DNA of 64,000 bases. Origin: Rhizobium sp. 16-488-2b. GTDB taxonomy: Bacteria > Pseudomonadota > Alphaproteobacteria > Rhizobiales > Rhizobiaceae. The notes below the pieces were generated by a model. It worked only from the letters and a program-made list of their open reading frames with translations, ran no database searches and was not told the DNA's origin. Made by a program: the position numbers and the translations under genes. Positions 43,309 through 51,591 of this stretch are shown here, piece by piece (the stretch's first letter is position 1; every line of letters starts with the position of its first letter). The DNA is taken from the NCBI RefSeq assembly GCF_017741815.1, contig NZ_JAGHMF010000037.1, positions 1-64,000 on the forward strand. The letters are read 5' to 3'.

Positions 43309-44684
43309 GCGCGATTCCGGTTGGGATTCCTGCTGTTCGGGTCGCCGTAATTGAGCCCGGGCGTAAGCCAGACGATGGCTGGCACGCGGCCGAAATCGGC
43401 AAGGCTATCGTCTTCGACACGGAGGATCTGGACGATTATCGGACGAAGAACTGGGACAGTCGGGTCTACGATGCTATGCTTCTGATCGCCGCTGTCGAGT
43501 ATTGTGACAAGGTGCTGAAGCGCTCAGGCCTCCGCTGGACCCGGCGATTTGAGCTTCGCTTGCCGGTGCATGATCTGGCGCACTGGCAGAAACCGGATGT
43601 GGCCGGCACGATCGTTGGTGCGTTGAAATTCTTGACTGGCGATGATTGGAACATCATGTTCACTGTTGCGTCGGTCGACGTCGAGCGCGACTTTTCGCAG
43701 CAGAGCCTGTTCGAATGGGGCGATCCGGGTCGCACGATAACGCCTTTCAGTGACGGGCTCGACTCGCGAGCGGTATCGGCCATGCTTGCCGCCAAGGGGC
43801 GGGCTGACAGGTTGATAAGGGTCAGGGTCGGCTCCAAGGCGGATGACCGGCCGCTTCGTGACCGCAGAAAAGTGCCGTTCCTGAATATCCCATTTTCTGT
43901 TAAGATGCGGCAGGGTGGCGGCATTAAAGAATCGTCAGTCAGGAGCCGAGGGTTCAAGTTTACCCTGCTGAGCGCGCTCGCGGCCTATCTGGTTGGGACG
44001 CACGATATCGCAATGCCGGAGAGCGGGCAGGGGGCTTTGGGTCCGGCTCTTGTGCCGACTAGCCACGGCTATGAAGACTATCGCAACCATCCGCGATTCC
44101 TTCGCAAAATGGAGGACGTCGTGCAGGCGATCTTCCAATATCCCGTTTACTTCCGGCTACCGCAGCTTTGGAGCACCAAAGGGCAGACGCTTGCGGCATT
44201 TGCTGCGATCGAAACCGATCCCGATGAGTGGAACCGAACGCGATCGTGCTGGCAGCAGAGTCGGAATTCATCTTTCGATGGCGGGCGCCGGCACTGTGGG
44301 ATTTGTGCCGCATGTATGCTGCGCAGGCTGAGCTTCCATTCTTCCGGTGTCAGTGAGCCAAAGGAAAACTATATCTGGGAGGACCTCGGCGCCCGTGAAT
44401 TTGCCGATGGCGCCGTCGTCGGGTTCACGAAGGTGACGCGAGCGATGCAGCGTTACAGCATTGCCGGTGCACTGCATCTTGATCATCTGGCAGAAATGCG
44501 CTCTTCCCCCCTGCGCCAGCCGCGCGTGAAGCGAAGCGCGTGGCAGCTTGCAGAGCATCTGCAAATATCGACGGGCGAAGCCGAAGAGCGTCTCTTCGGC
44601 TTGCTCGAACAGCATGAAAAAGAATGGAAGGCTTTCATGAAGGATCTCGGACCAAAATCGTTCGTCGCCCAGTGGCTGGCGTGA
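43305..44684 (+). CDS. QueC-like PP-loop ATPase (7-deazaguanine synthase family)
   Basis: 459 aa, about twice the length of housekeeping QueC (about 230). The PP-loop is FSDGLDS at 148-154; a QueC-type zinc set follows, Cys315 then CGICAAC (331, 334, 337). The first 140 residues are extra, as is the last about 100-residue helical tail. QueC makes preQ0 from carboxy-deazaguanine with ATP; QatC and type IV CBASS use relatives in phage defence. The TTG start overlaps the upstream TGA, and its own TGA overlaps the next start (GTGA). Confidence 0.75.
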   Translation: MSAIPVGIPAVRVAVIEPGRKPDDGWHAAEIGKAIVFDTEDLDDYRTKNWDSRVYDAMLLIAAVEYCDKVLKRSGLRWTRRFELRLPVHDLAHWQKPDVAGTIVGALKFLTGDDWNIMFTVASVDVERDFSQQSLFEWGDPGRTITPFSDGLDSRAVSAMLAAKGRADRLIRVRVGSKADDRPLRDRRKVPFLNIPFSVKMRQGGGIKESSVRSRGFKFTLLSALAAYLVGTHDIAMPESGQGALGPALVPTSHGYEDYRNHPRFLRKMEDVVQAIFQYPVYFRLPQLWSTKGQTLAAFAAIETDPDEWNRTRSCWQQSRNSSFDGGRRHCGICAACMLRRLSFHSSGVSEPKENYIWEDLGAREFADGAVVGFTKVTRAMQRYSIAGALHLDHLAEMRSSPLRQPRVKRSAWQLAEHLQISTGEAEERLFGLLEQHEKEWKAFMKDLGPKSFVAQWLA

Positions 44685-45874
44685 CCGCTATGAATGAACG
44701 GCATGAACAACTTGATCCAGAGCAACTGGGCGACCGGCTTCGTATAGCTCGAGAGGGTGCAGCGAAGACGCAGGCAGACGCTGCTGCCTCGATCGGCGTG
44801 GCGCGCACCACGCTCGTCGCTATGGAGAAAGGCGCGCGGCGGGTTAAAATAGGCGAGCTCCAGCAGCTCGCCGGCTTCTACGGCACCAGCGCCAATGCGA
44901 TTTTGCGCAAAGAAGCGGTGCATGTGGAACTCACCCCGAAATTCCGCAAGCTGGCTGACCACGAGGAAGCCTTCGTTACGAAGGCCGCAGACCTCATGGC
45001 TGATCTTGTTCGAGCCGATGTCGAGCTGGAAACGCTTCTTGGCATTCCCCATGTTCGCAATCTGCCCCCTGAGCGTGCTATCCTTGCCGGCGATGTTCGC
45101 CAACAGGCCGAGCAACACGCTTTGGAACTCCGTCATTGGTTAGGACTGGGACTTGCCCCCGTTTCCGATATCGGCGCAGTCCTGGAGCTGCAGATGGGCG
45201 TGCGTCTTTACGTGCGTCGCCTCCCGGCGAAAATCTCGGGGCTCTTCGCCTTCGAAGCCTCGGTGGGCGCCTGCATTCTCCTGAATTCAAGCCACCCTCT
45301 TGACCGGCGCACTCAGACGGCAGCTCATGAGCTCGGTCATCTGGTTGCAACGCGGGCCCAACCCGAGGTCAACGAGATCGACGAGCTCGAAAGCTCGCGG
45401 GAAGAAAAATATGCGAACGCGTTCGCGCGGGGATTCCTTACGCCGGCCCAGGCGGTTCGCCAGAAATTTGAGGAAGTCACGGCTGGTGCATCGAGCCTGA
45501 CGCGTCGCCACGTCATCGTTCTTGCTCATTTCTTCCATGTTTCTCGAGAGGCGATGGTCCGGCGGCTGGAGGAGCTGCAGCTAACCAAACGCGGTACCTG
45601 GGACTGGTTTCAGGCGAATGGTCACATAACGGATGATCATGTGAGGCAGGTCCTCGGTGACGCTGCCCAAAGCGATCGCATGAAAGACGAGGCCGCTTTG
45701 CCAGTTCCGCTTAAGACCGGGCTCATGGCCTATCAAGCAGCGAAGCGCGGTCTGCTGAGCGAGGGCCAGATCGCCCGAATGCTGCATTTGGATCGTGTCA
45801 AAGTACGCGACATTCTTACCGATATCGATACGGAAGAAAGCGGGGCCAATGCGGCAACCTCTATTCTCCGGTAG
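44681..45874 (+). CDS. XRE-family regulator fused to ImmA/IrrE metallopeptidase
   Basis: 397 aa from GTG 44681 (GTGA overlap with the QueC-like stop); ATG 44690 is the alternative. An XRE HTH occupies about 17-70 (LGDRLRIAREGAAKTQADAA, TTLVAMEKG). The COG2856 peptidase domain has HELGH at about 216-220 and EEKYANAFARGFL for the third ligand. The C-terminal region (LKTGLMAYQAAKRGLLSEGQ) may be another small HTH. ImmA-type proteases cleave repressors on stress; fusion to a DNA-binding domain suggests a self-contained switch for this operon. Confidence 0.85.
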   Translation: MTAMNERHEQLDPEQLGDRLRIAREGAAKTQADAAASIGVARTTLVAMEKGARRVKIGELQQLAGFYGTSANAILRKEAVHVELTPKFRKLADHEEAFVTKAADLMADLVRADVELETLLGIPHVRNLPPERAILAGDVRQQAEQHALELRHWLGLGLAPVSDIGAVLELQMGVRLYVRRLPAKISGLFAFEASVGACILLNSSHPLDRRTQTAAHELGHLVATRAQPEVNEIDELESSREEKYANAFARGFLTPAQAVRQKFEEVTAGASSLTRRHVIVLAHFFHVSREAMVRRLEELQLTKRGTWDWFQANGHITDDHVRQVLGDAAQSDRMKDEAALPVPLKTGLMAYQAAKRGLLSEGQIARMLHLDRVKVRDILTDIDTEESGANAATSILR

Positions 45875-46472
45875 TGTCTCTGCTCATCTCGTGGTCGATA
45901 CGAGTGTGATCATAAATCTCAACGCAACCGGACAAGCGGGTGACGTCGTGCGTGCATTCGGTGTGAAGCTTCGCGCCTCCACAGTTGTCCGCGACGAACT
46001 CGTCGCCGACCGGTTCAGTGGAAGAAATGACGCAGAATCGGCCGCAGCACTCGTCGACGAAGAATTGCTCGATTTTGTCGCGCTCGATGAACAGGGCGAA
46101 GATATCTTCGCGAGCCTGATCAGTGGCCGCGCCGCCGACACGTTGGACGACGGCGAGGCGGCAACCCTCGCGGTCGGAGCCGTATCGGGGCATACGGTTG
46201 TCATAGACGAGCGCAAGGCTCAGAGAATTGCGGCCGAACGGTTTGCTCTTATGCAGGTTATCGCAACCGCGGATATCCTCTGCTCGGAGCGCGTGGTCTC
46301 AGGCTTGGGAGCGAGGCAGGTTGGCGACCTGATCTTCAACAGCTTAGCTGGCGCGAGGATGTTCGTTCCGGAAAGACACCATGCCCGGGTCCTCGATCTA
46401 CTCGGCGCCCGCGCCACCGAATGCCACAGCCTCCCGTCAGCACTTCGACAAGCGGCCAGTTCTCTGAGGTGA
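45849..46472 (+). CDS. PIN-domain nuclease
   Basis: 207 aa from ATG 45849, overlapping the XRE-ImmA gene by 26 bases. HLVVDTSVIINL (Asp17), a Glu in VVRDELV, DDGEAATLAVGA and VVIDERKAQRIA form the acidic PIN active site. The C-terminal 70 residues are helical. PIN proteins are usually RNases, often toxins. It is the last gene of the operon and faces dinB. Confidence 0.75.
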   Translation: MRQPLFSGSVSAHLVVDTSVIINLNATGQAGDVVRAFGVKLRASTVVRDELVADRFSGRNDAESAAALVDEELLDFVALDEQGEDIFASLISGRAADTLDDGEAATLAVGAVSGHTVVIDERKAQRIAAERFALMQVIATADILCSERVVSGLGARQVGDLIFNSLAGARMFVPERHHARVLDLLGARATECHSLPSALRQAASSLR

Positions 46473-46565
46473 CTTCGCGCAGCGTGAGTGCGATGGCTAC
46501 CGCATAACATTATGATTAGGCAGCGTGACCGGCGGCAGACGTGGCGCCGATGCTTCGGCAAGACG

Positions 46566-47672
46566 CTATAAGTTCAAGTCGAACTGCGATCGCTCGCCGC
46601 CGGCTTCGCTACAGGTCGCTTTCGTCAGCGTAGACAAAGTGACGCCGAGTAGCCGCACAGAAAGCTTAAAAGGGTATACGGTCGCCAGCAGGTCGGTCGC
46701 TATGCGGAGAACGTCACGGCGATCTGCGAAGGGGAGTGCGTCTGTTTTGCTTCTGGTTGCTTGACTGAAATCCGAATATTTCACCTTCACGGTGACCGTT
46801 TTGGCGTCAATACCCGACGACTCGCAATAGTCCCAAACCTTGTCGGCAAGCGGCTTGAGCTCGCCTCTGGCGAGCTCAAGATCGTTGATATCTTCAATGA
46901 AGGTATCTTCGGCGCCGACTGATTTTCTCACCCGATCCGATCGAACCTGTCGCTCATCGACGCCGCGGGCGATACCGTAGAAAAAGCCACCCGACTTCCC
47001 GAAGTGCTGTGACAGGAATTGCAGCGATTTCGTTTTCAAGTCCGCGCCGGTTTCGATACCAAGCCGATGCATCTTTTCCGCCGTGGCGGGCCCGACACCA
47101 TGAAATTTCTTGACTGCCAGTCCTTCGACGAAGGCTGGTCCGTTCCTTGGGGTGATGACCGCCTGTCCGTCGGGTTTGTTGAGATCGGAAGCCATCTTCG
47201 CAAGAAATTTATTGTACGAAATTCCTGCAGACGCATTCAAACCTGTAACCGCTTTGATCTTCGCGCGGATCTCCAACGCGATCTCCGTCGCAATCGGCAT
47301 TTCCTTCAGATTTTCTGTCACATCAAGGTAGGCCTCATCGAGTGACAAGGGTTCGATCAAAGGCGTGTACTCAGCGAAAATTTCACGGATTTGCTGGGAG
47401 ACCTCTCGGTAGACTTCGAAACGCGGTTTCACGAAAATCAGGTCAGGGCATTTACGAGCAGCGGTTACCGATGGCATCGCTGAATGAATACCGAAGACGC
47501 GTGCCTCGTAGCTGGCTGTCGTCAACACACCGCGGGCGCCCGCGCCACCAACAGCAATCGGCTTCCCCCGAAGATTAGGATTGTCGCGCTGCTCTACCGA
47601 TGCATAGAAGGCATCCATGTCGACATGGATGATCTTTCTAACGCGGGAGGTGTTATCCATATCAGTATCCAT
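46566..47672 (-). CDS. dinB: DinB, DNA polymerase IV
   Basis: 368 aa Y-family polymerase with IIHVDMDAFYASVEQRDNP and IEPLSLDEAYLDVTE supplying the catalytic acids, then a helix-hairpin-helix (KKFHGVGPATAEKMHRLGI) and a little-finger domain. The start may be 47672 or the Met codon 4 residues on. The tail lacks an obvious clamp-binding QxxLF motif but ends RSQFDLNL, which could serve. A LexA box lies 20 bases upstream, so it should be SOS-induced. Confidence 0.94.
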   Translation of the reverse strand: MDTDMDNTSRVRKIIHVDMDAFYASVEQRDNPNLRGKPIAVGGAGARGVLTTASYEARVFGIHSAMPSVTAARKCPDLIFVKPRFEVYREVSQQIREIFAEYTPLIEPLSLDEAYLDVTENLKEMPIATEIALEIRAKIKAVTGLNASAGISYNKFLAKMASDLNKPDGQAVITPRNGPAFVEGLAVKKFHGVGPATAEKMHRLGIETGADLKTKSLQFLSQHFGKSGGFFYGIARGVDERQVRSDRVRKSVGAEDTFIEDINDLELARGELKPLADKVWDYCESSGIDAKTVTVKVKYSDFSQATRSKTDALPFADRRDVLRIATDLLATVYPFKLSVRLLGVTLSTLTKATCSEAGGERSQFDLNL

Positions 47673-47691
47673 CGGCGAGTTGAACTATCAA

Positions 47692-47706
47692 GAACAAAAT
47701 AGGAAC
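47692..47706 (-). promoter_or_regulatory. LexA box of dinB
   Basis: On the minus strand GTTC-CTATTTT-GTTC, an exact match to the alphaproteobacterial LexA site GTTC-N7-GTTC, ending 20 bases before the dinB start. Confidence 0.85.
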
Positions 47707-47787
47707 ATACTCCAGTTTATGGAAACTTCAACTCTTTGGAAATGTCCGGGTAGACGGCGTGTTAGCTGCTTGCAATTCGTAGAACTT

Positions 47788-47807
47788 CCGTTATCTTTTT
47801 CTAACGG
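47788..47807. repeat. short hairpin in the dinB upstream gap
   Basis: CCGTTA and TAACGG around an 8-base pyrimidine-rich loop, in the 243-base gap 47707-47949. No gene is supported in the gap. It could be a weak terminator or operator for the 221-aa gene that follows. Confidence 0.3.
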
Positions 47808-47949
47808 AGCCGAGCGCCAGGGCTGCAAGCGACCCAAAAGGCGGCAATATCCAAGGTACTTTCCTGAACGGCAACCATTCAGCCGGCGCAGGGTGTTCAC
47901 AAAGCGCTTGCGATCACCCCTCACGACGCCGGAGTGAAATGGATTTGTC

Positions 47950-48615
47950 ATGTCTATCCAGAAAGATTGCGCAGATCATCTGCGCGCAGCCTATCGGAAT
48001 ATGACCGGAGAGAAGCTTCGCTCAGGTCATGCCCATGAGTTTGTTGCAGCTTATTTCGGCTACGGTACCGCCGCAGCTCTGCAAGGTGATGTCACATTCC
48101 CCCTTTCCTCATTGGACGAGGCGGAAATCCTTATTCCGGATATCGACGGTATCAATCGTCGGCGTACTGAGCTTTTGAATGTCCCAGCCGCGCTTCCTGA
48201 TGGTCGGGCCTTATCAAAGATCATCTCGGAGTCTCTTGAGGTCGCTGGGCACTTCAAGGGTGAGATATGGGATTCGACCTATCTCAGTGATGACATCAAC
48301 GACTACATTCAACGCGACACGATGGTAATTGAAAGCGAACTCGCTGGTGAGATCGCAATGACCAACGCCTATTTTGATGAGCTTTATATCGAGGAGACTA
48401 GCGTGGAGTCTCATGATGATAGTTTGATCGCAACGCTATCGGGGTCGCTCAACGGTGAGCAGGATCAGGACCGGGCGTTCCACGGGGACAAGATCAAATT
48501 CACGAGCATCATGACGATGCGCCGTGCTGCCAGCCGTATCGGGTATTTCGAGCCGGAATTCGAAACTGGCGGGACCGTCGACGATTCGATGTATTATGAG
48601 CTCGATGATCAATAG
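47950..48615 (+). CDS. unknown acidic protein, 221 aa
   Basis: Starts MSIQKDCADHLRAAYRNMTG and soon reads RSGHAHEFVAAYFGYGTAAA, a block I have the impression is shared among hypothetical proteins of proteobacteria, but I cannot name the family. The rest is acidic (many Asp and Glu) with no membrane segment. It has its own promoter gap and no clear operon partner. The ribosome binding site is weak. Confidence 0.55.
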   Translation: MSIQKDCADHLRAAYRNMTGEKLRSGHAHEFVAAYFGYGTAAALQGDVTFPLSSLDEAEILIPDIDGINRRRTELLNVPAALPDGRALSKIISESLEVAGHFKGEIWDSTYLSDDINDYIQRDTMVIESELAGEIAMTNAYFDELYIEETSVESHDDSLIATLSGSLNGEQDQDRAFHGDKIKFTSIMTMRRAASRIGYFEPEFETGGTVDDSMYYELDDQ

Positions 48616-48650
48616 CTGAGGAAAGGCCGCCGCCGCGTGCGGCGGCCACA

Positions 48651-49409
48651 CTAGCCTATGGGCTCACCCGATTTTGAGACTATTGACGATCCGTAAGGCT
48701 CTCTCGAGGATATGATCAGCGCGTCGTCGGGTAGCGGTCTTGCCAGATGCATCGCCTCTTCCCACGGCGCCCGCATCCAGACGTCGGTCTCTTCCGGCGT
48801 GAGCAGCAGCACTGGCATTGCCTTCTCGTGGATAGGCTTCACCAGATCGTTTGGGTCCGTCGTCAGGAAACCATAGAGGTCATCCGAAGTCAGCCCGTCC
48901 TTCACTTTCCTGACGCTCTTCCACTGAGGCACGTGAATACCGGCGAAGAACATTAGCGACTTCGCCTCGTCGCGGGCAAACCAGGCATTCGGCACCTTGC
49001 CGCCTTCCTCCTGGCTGGCGGGATCCGGTTCCGCGAAACTAGTGACCGGTACGAGGCAGCGGTGTTCAACACCGAACCAGCGCTTCCAATGAGGCAGGTT
49101 GAACTTGCGCACATTGGTGACGCCGCGGTCTGGCTCCATGCGGATAAGCTCGTCCATGTCAACGGTCTGGCCCTTGGCCCTGAGTTTATCGGCCCGGGCT
49201 TCCGCTGCCTTCTTCTGCACGAAAATCGGGGAGGGAAGACCCCAGCGGGCATGGACAAGCTGCTTGCGGCCGTCGGCGGTGTTGCGGAGGATCGGCCCCG
49301 TCTGGTCGGGGTTCATCTGGTAGGCCGGCATGATGTTAATCAGGCTCTCGGCATCCTGCGCCCACTTGCTGACCCAGTCCTTGTCTTCCATGCGATAAAG
49401 ATTGCACAT
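48651..49409 (-). CDS. SRAP-family protein (YedK/HMCES-like)
   Basis: 252 aa. Cys2 (MCNLYRM) is the residue that crosslinks to abasic sites after Met removal. MPAYQMNPDQTGPIL, RCLVPVTSFAEP (Glu) and IHEKAMPVLL (His) complete the SOS-response-associated peptidase pattern. SRAP proteins shield abasic sites in single-stranded DNA. It is followed on the same side of the cluster by a ligase and lies next to the imuA-imuB-dnaE2 mutasome. Confidence 0.92.
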   Translation of the reverse strand: MCNLYRMEDKDWVSKWAQDAESLINIMPAYQMNPDQTGPILRNTADGRKQLVHARWGLPSPIFVQKKAAEARADKLRAKGQTVDMDELIRMEPDRGVTNVRKFNLPHWKRWFGVEHRCLVPVTSFAEPDPASQEEGGKVPNAWFARDEAKSLMFFAGIHVPQWKSVRKVKDGLTSDDLYGFLTTDPNDLVKPIHEKAMPVLLLTPEETDVWMRAPWEEAMHLARPLPDDALIISSREPYGSSIVSKSGEPIG

Positions 49410-49466
49410 CCGCGCCCGTTCCTCCCGATAGAACCGGAGCTAACTTAGCGCATGTCGCGCCATCCG

Positions 49467-50522
49467 CTAGTCGAGGCGGAAGACGTCGGCGTTGTCCTGG
49501 CGCTCTCGCAATCCCTTATAGGAGGCGTGTCGAAGCTTGCCGTCCATCGTCCAGGCGCGGAACTCGATCTCGGCAATCAAGGTCGGCTGAACCCAGACGA
49601 CCTTGCCGCCAGCGTCACCTGGATCCGCCGGTGGCTGCTTCCGCTTCCAAGGCAGCCTGTCAAGCATCTTCCTGAGTTTCAGGGTCTCGGCTTCCTTGAA
49701 GCCTGTTCCAACGTTTCCGACGTACACGAGCTCATCGCCGCGATAGGCCGCAAGCACCAGCGAGGCGAAACCGCCCGTCAGCGCTGTCGAAGGCTCGTAG
49801 CCAACGATGAAAAAGGCCTCGCTCCCAATGCATTTGATTTTCACCCAGTCGCCTGTCCGGCCGGAGCGATAGGGTTGATCCCGGTCTTTGCCGACGATGC
49901 CTTCCAGACCGAAACGACGAGCGTGCTCCAGCAGGACATCAGGATCGGCATCCAGCTCTTCCGAGATTTGGATCGCGCCCTCCTGGCCGTTCAGGAGATC
50001 CTCGAGCAGACGGCGGCGAGACCCATACTCGACCCCACGGAGATCGTGGCCATCGAGATAGAGCAGATCGAAGGCATAAAGCATTGCGTCGGAGGCCCGG
50101 TTTCCGGCCTTGGTGCCTGAGGCGCCGAGCGACTTCTGCAGCAATCCAAAATCCGACCGACCCTCTGCATCGAGAACGACGGCCTCCCCATCGATGATCA
50201 TCGTCGCCGGCCCGAGCGCGCGGGCGGCTTCGGCGATAGCAGGAAACCGATGCGTCCAGTCATGGCCGCCGCGTGTCAGGATCCTGACGCCTTGCGGTTC
50301 GACATGCACGGCCAGCCGATATCCGTCCCACTTGATCTCCCAGCCCCATTGATCGCCGCGCGGCGGCCTCTGCTTGACCTTGGCGAGCGCCGGCTCAACG
50401 CGGTCAGGCATCGGATCGAACAGAAGCTGCGGCTGGGCAGGGTTGCGCTTCCGCTGCGGCTTCGAGCGGATCGGCGCGTCGGTATCACGAAGGAGCGGCT
50501 TTGATCTCGGTGGCTTCGTCAT
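49467..50522 (-). CDS. ATP-dependent DNA ligase (LigD ligase-domain type)
   Basis: 351 aa with nucleotidyltransferase motif I EIKWDGYRLA (adenylated Lys), IIDGEAVVLD (motif III), LEGIVGKDRDQPYRSGR (motif IV) and WVKIKC (motif V), then an OB-fold ending WVQPTLIAEIEFRAWT. It has no polymerase or phosphoesterase domain, so it is a stand-alone LigD-type ligase. Rhizobial replicons often carry several such genes for Ku-dependent end joining; no ku gene is in the window. It is divergent from imuA. Confidence 0.92.
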   Translation of the reverse strand: MTKPPRSKPLLRDTDAPIRSKPQRKRNPAQPQLLFDPMPDRVEPALAKVKQRPPRGDQWGWEIKWDGYRLAVHVEPQGVRILTRGGHDWTHRFPAIAEAARALGPATMIIDGEAVVLDAEGRSDFGLLQKSLGASGTKAGNRASDAMLYAFDLLYLDGHDLRGVEYGSRRRLLEDLLNGQEGAIQISEELDADPDVLLEHARRFGLEGIVGKDRDQPYRSGRTGDWVKIKCIGSEAFFIVGYEPSTALTGGFASLVLAAYRGDELVYVGNVGTGFKEAETLKLRKMLDRLPWKRKQPPADPGDAGGKVVWVQPTLIAEIEFRAWTMDGKLRHASYKGLRERQDNADVFRLD

Positions 50523-50729
50523 GGCGGCAGTTCAGCAGGGAAAGCTTAATAACAATGTGACGATCTCAGCTTTATCCCCGTTATCCAAGCGGATTGTGAT
50601 TTGAGCGGGTGGCAGCGGAAAAAAATCTCAACGCGGCTAGCTGTCTGATTCCGATAGCTATTCGCTGAATTTTCATTTCTCAGGATAATATTCCCATCCT
50701 CTCGGTTGCTTGACTCTCTGCTGCAACGG

Positions 50730-50744
50730 GAACAGAAACGGAAC
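50730..50744. promoter_or_regulatory. LexA box of the imuA operon
   Basis: GAAC-AGAAACG-GAAC, i.e. GTTC-N7-GTTC on the other strand, 70 bases before the imuA ATG and within the divergent imuA/ligase gap (50523-50814). Confidence 0.82.
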
Positions 50745-50814
50745 ATCCGCATTTTGTCCAGCATGATGCTGGCCCAACAAAACCGACACACGACCTTGAA
50801 GGGAGCCGTGAACG

Positions 50815-51591
50815 ATGACTGCTGCCCGTGCCCCGGGGCGATCAGACGTGATATTGGATGTGATCGCAGATTTGCGTGAGCGGATCACGACGATGGAAGG
50901 CGTATCGGCGAGAAAGGTCGGCTGTCTTGCCTTCGGCGTTCCCGAGATCGATGCGATCCTGCCCGGCGGTGGGCTGGCCTACGGCGCATTGCATGAGTTC
51001 GCAGGCGGCGGGGCAGGGACCGTCGATGGTGCAGCCGCAGCCTTGTGTGCCGCCGGCATTGCCGCGCGCACCAAGGGCCCGATCGTCTGGTGCCTGACCC
51101 GGCCCGACCTGTTCTTCCCCGCCCTGGCGCAGGTTGGCCTTCATCCAGACCGGGTGATCTTCGTCGAGTCCGACAAGGAAGAGGACGTGCTCGCCAATAT
51201 GGAGGAGGGCTTGGCCTTCGGTGGTCTCGGCGCCGTGGTCGGCGAGCTCGTTCGGTTGCCGATTGTCAGTTCCAGGCGGCTGCAGCTTGCCGCGGAACGC
51301 ACGGGCACCATGGCGCTTGCGGTGCGGCGATGGCGACGGCAGACGGAGGCTAACGATTTTGGTCAGCCGACGGCCTCAACGACGCGGTGGCGTGTCAGTG
51401 TCATGCCGTCCGAGGACCTTCCGGTGCCTGGTGTTGGCCGGGCGCAGTGGTTTTTGGAATTGATGCGCGTGAAAGCGGGTGAGTGTGCTGAGTTTCTCGT
51501 AAGGGCATGTGATGACAAGGGTCGTATCGATCTATCTCCCGGATCTGCCGACCGATCGGATCAGACGCGACGATCCGTCCATTCCGGCTGA
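50815..51591 (+). CDS. imuA: ImuA, RecA-like mutasome protein
   Basis: 258 aa. GCLAFGVPEIDAILPGGGLA and YGALHEFAGG at about 36-65 are the ImuA (SulA-related/RecA-like) signature; the Walker site is degenerate. It works with ImuB and DnaE2 in damage-induced mutagenesis. A LexA box lies 70 bases upstream. Its last 80 bases overlap imuB in another frame. Confidence 0.93.
   Translation: MTAARAPGRSDVILDVIADLRERITTMEGVSARKVGCLAFGVPEIDAILPGGGLAYGALHEFAGGGAGTVDGAAAALCAAGIAARTKGPIVWCLTRPDLFFPALAQVGLHPDRVIFVESDKEEDVLANMEEGLAFGGLGAVVGELVRLPIVSSRRLQLAAERTGTMALAVRRWRRQTEANDFGQPTASTTRWRVSVMPSEDLPVPGVGRAQWFLELMRVKAGECAEFLVRACDDKGRIDLSPGSADRSDQTRRSVHSG

Noticed and set aside
42730..46472. assignment as a Qat or type IV CBASS system
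   Set aside because: Only the QueC-like member is shared; the ATPase, TatD nuclease, CD-NTase and glycosylase partners are absent, and XRE-ImmA plus PIN are not part of those systems as I know them.
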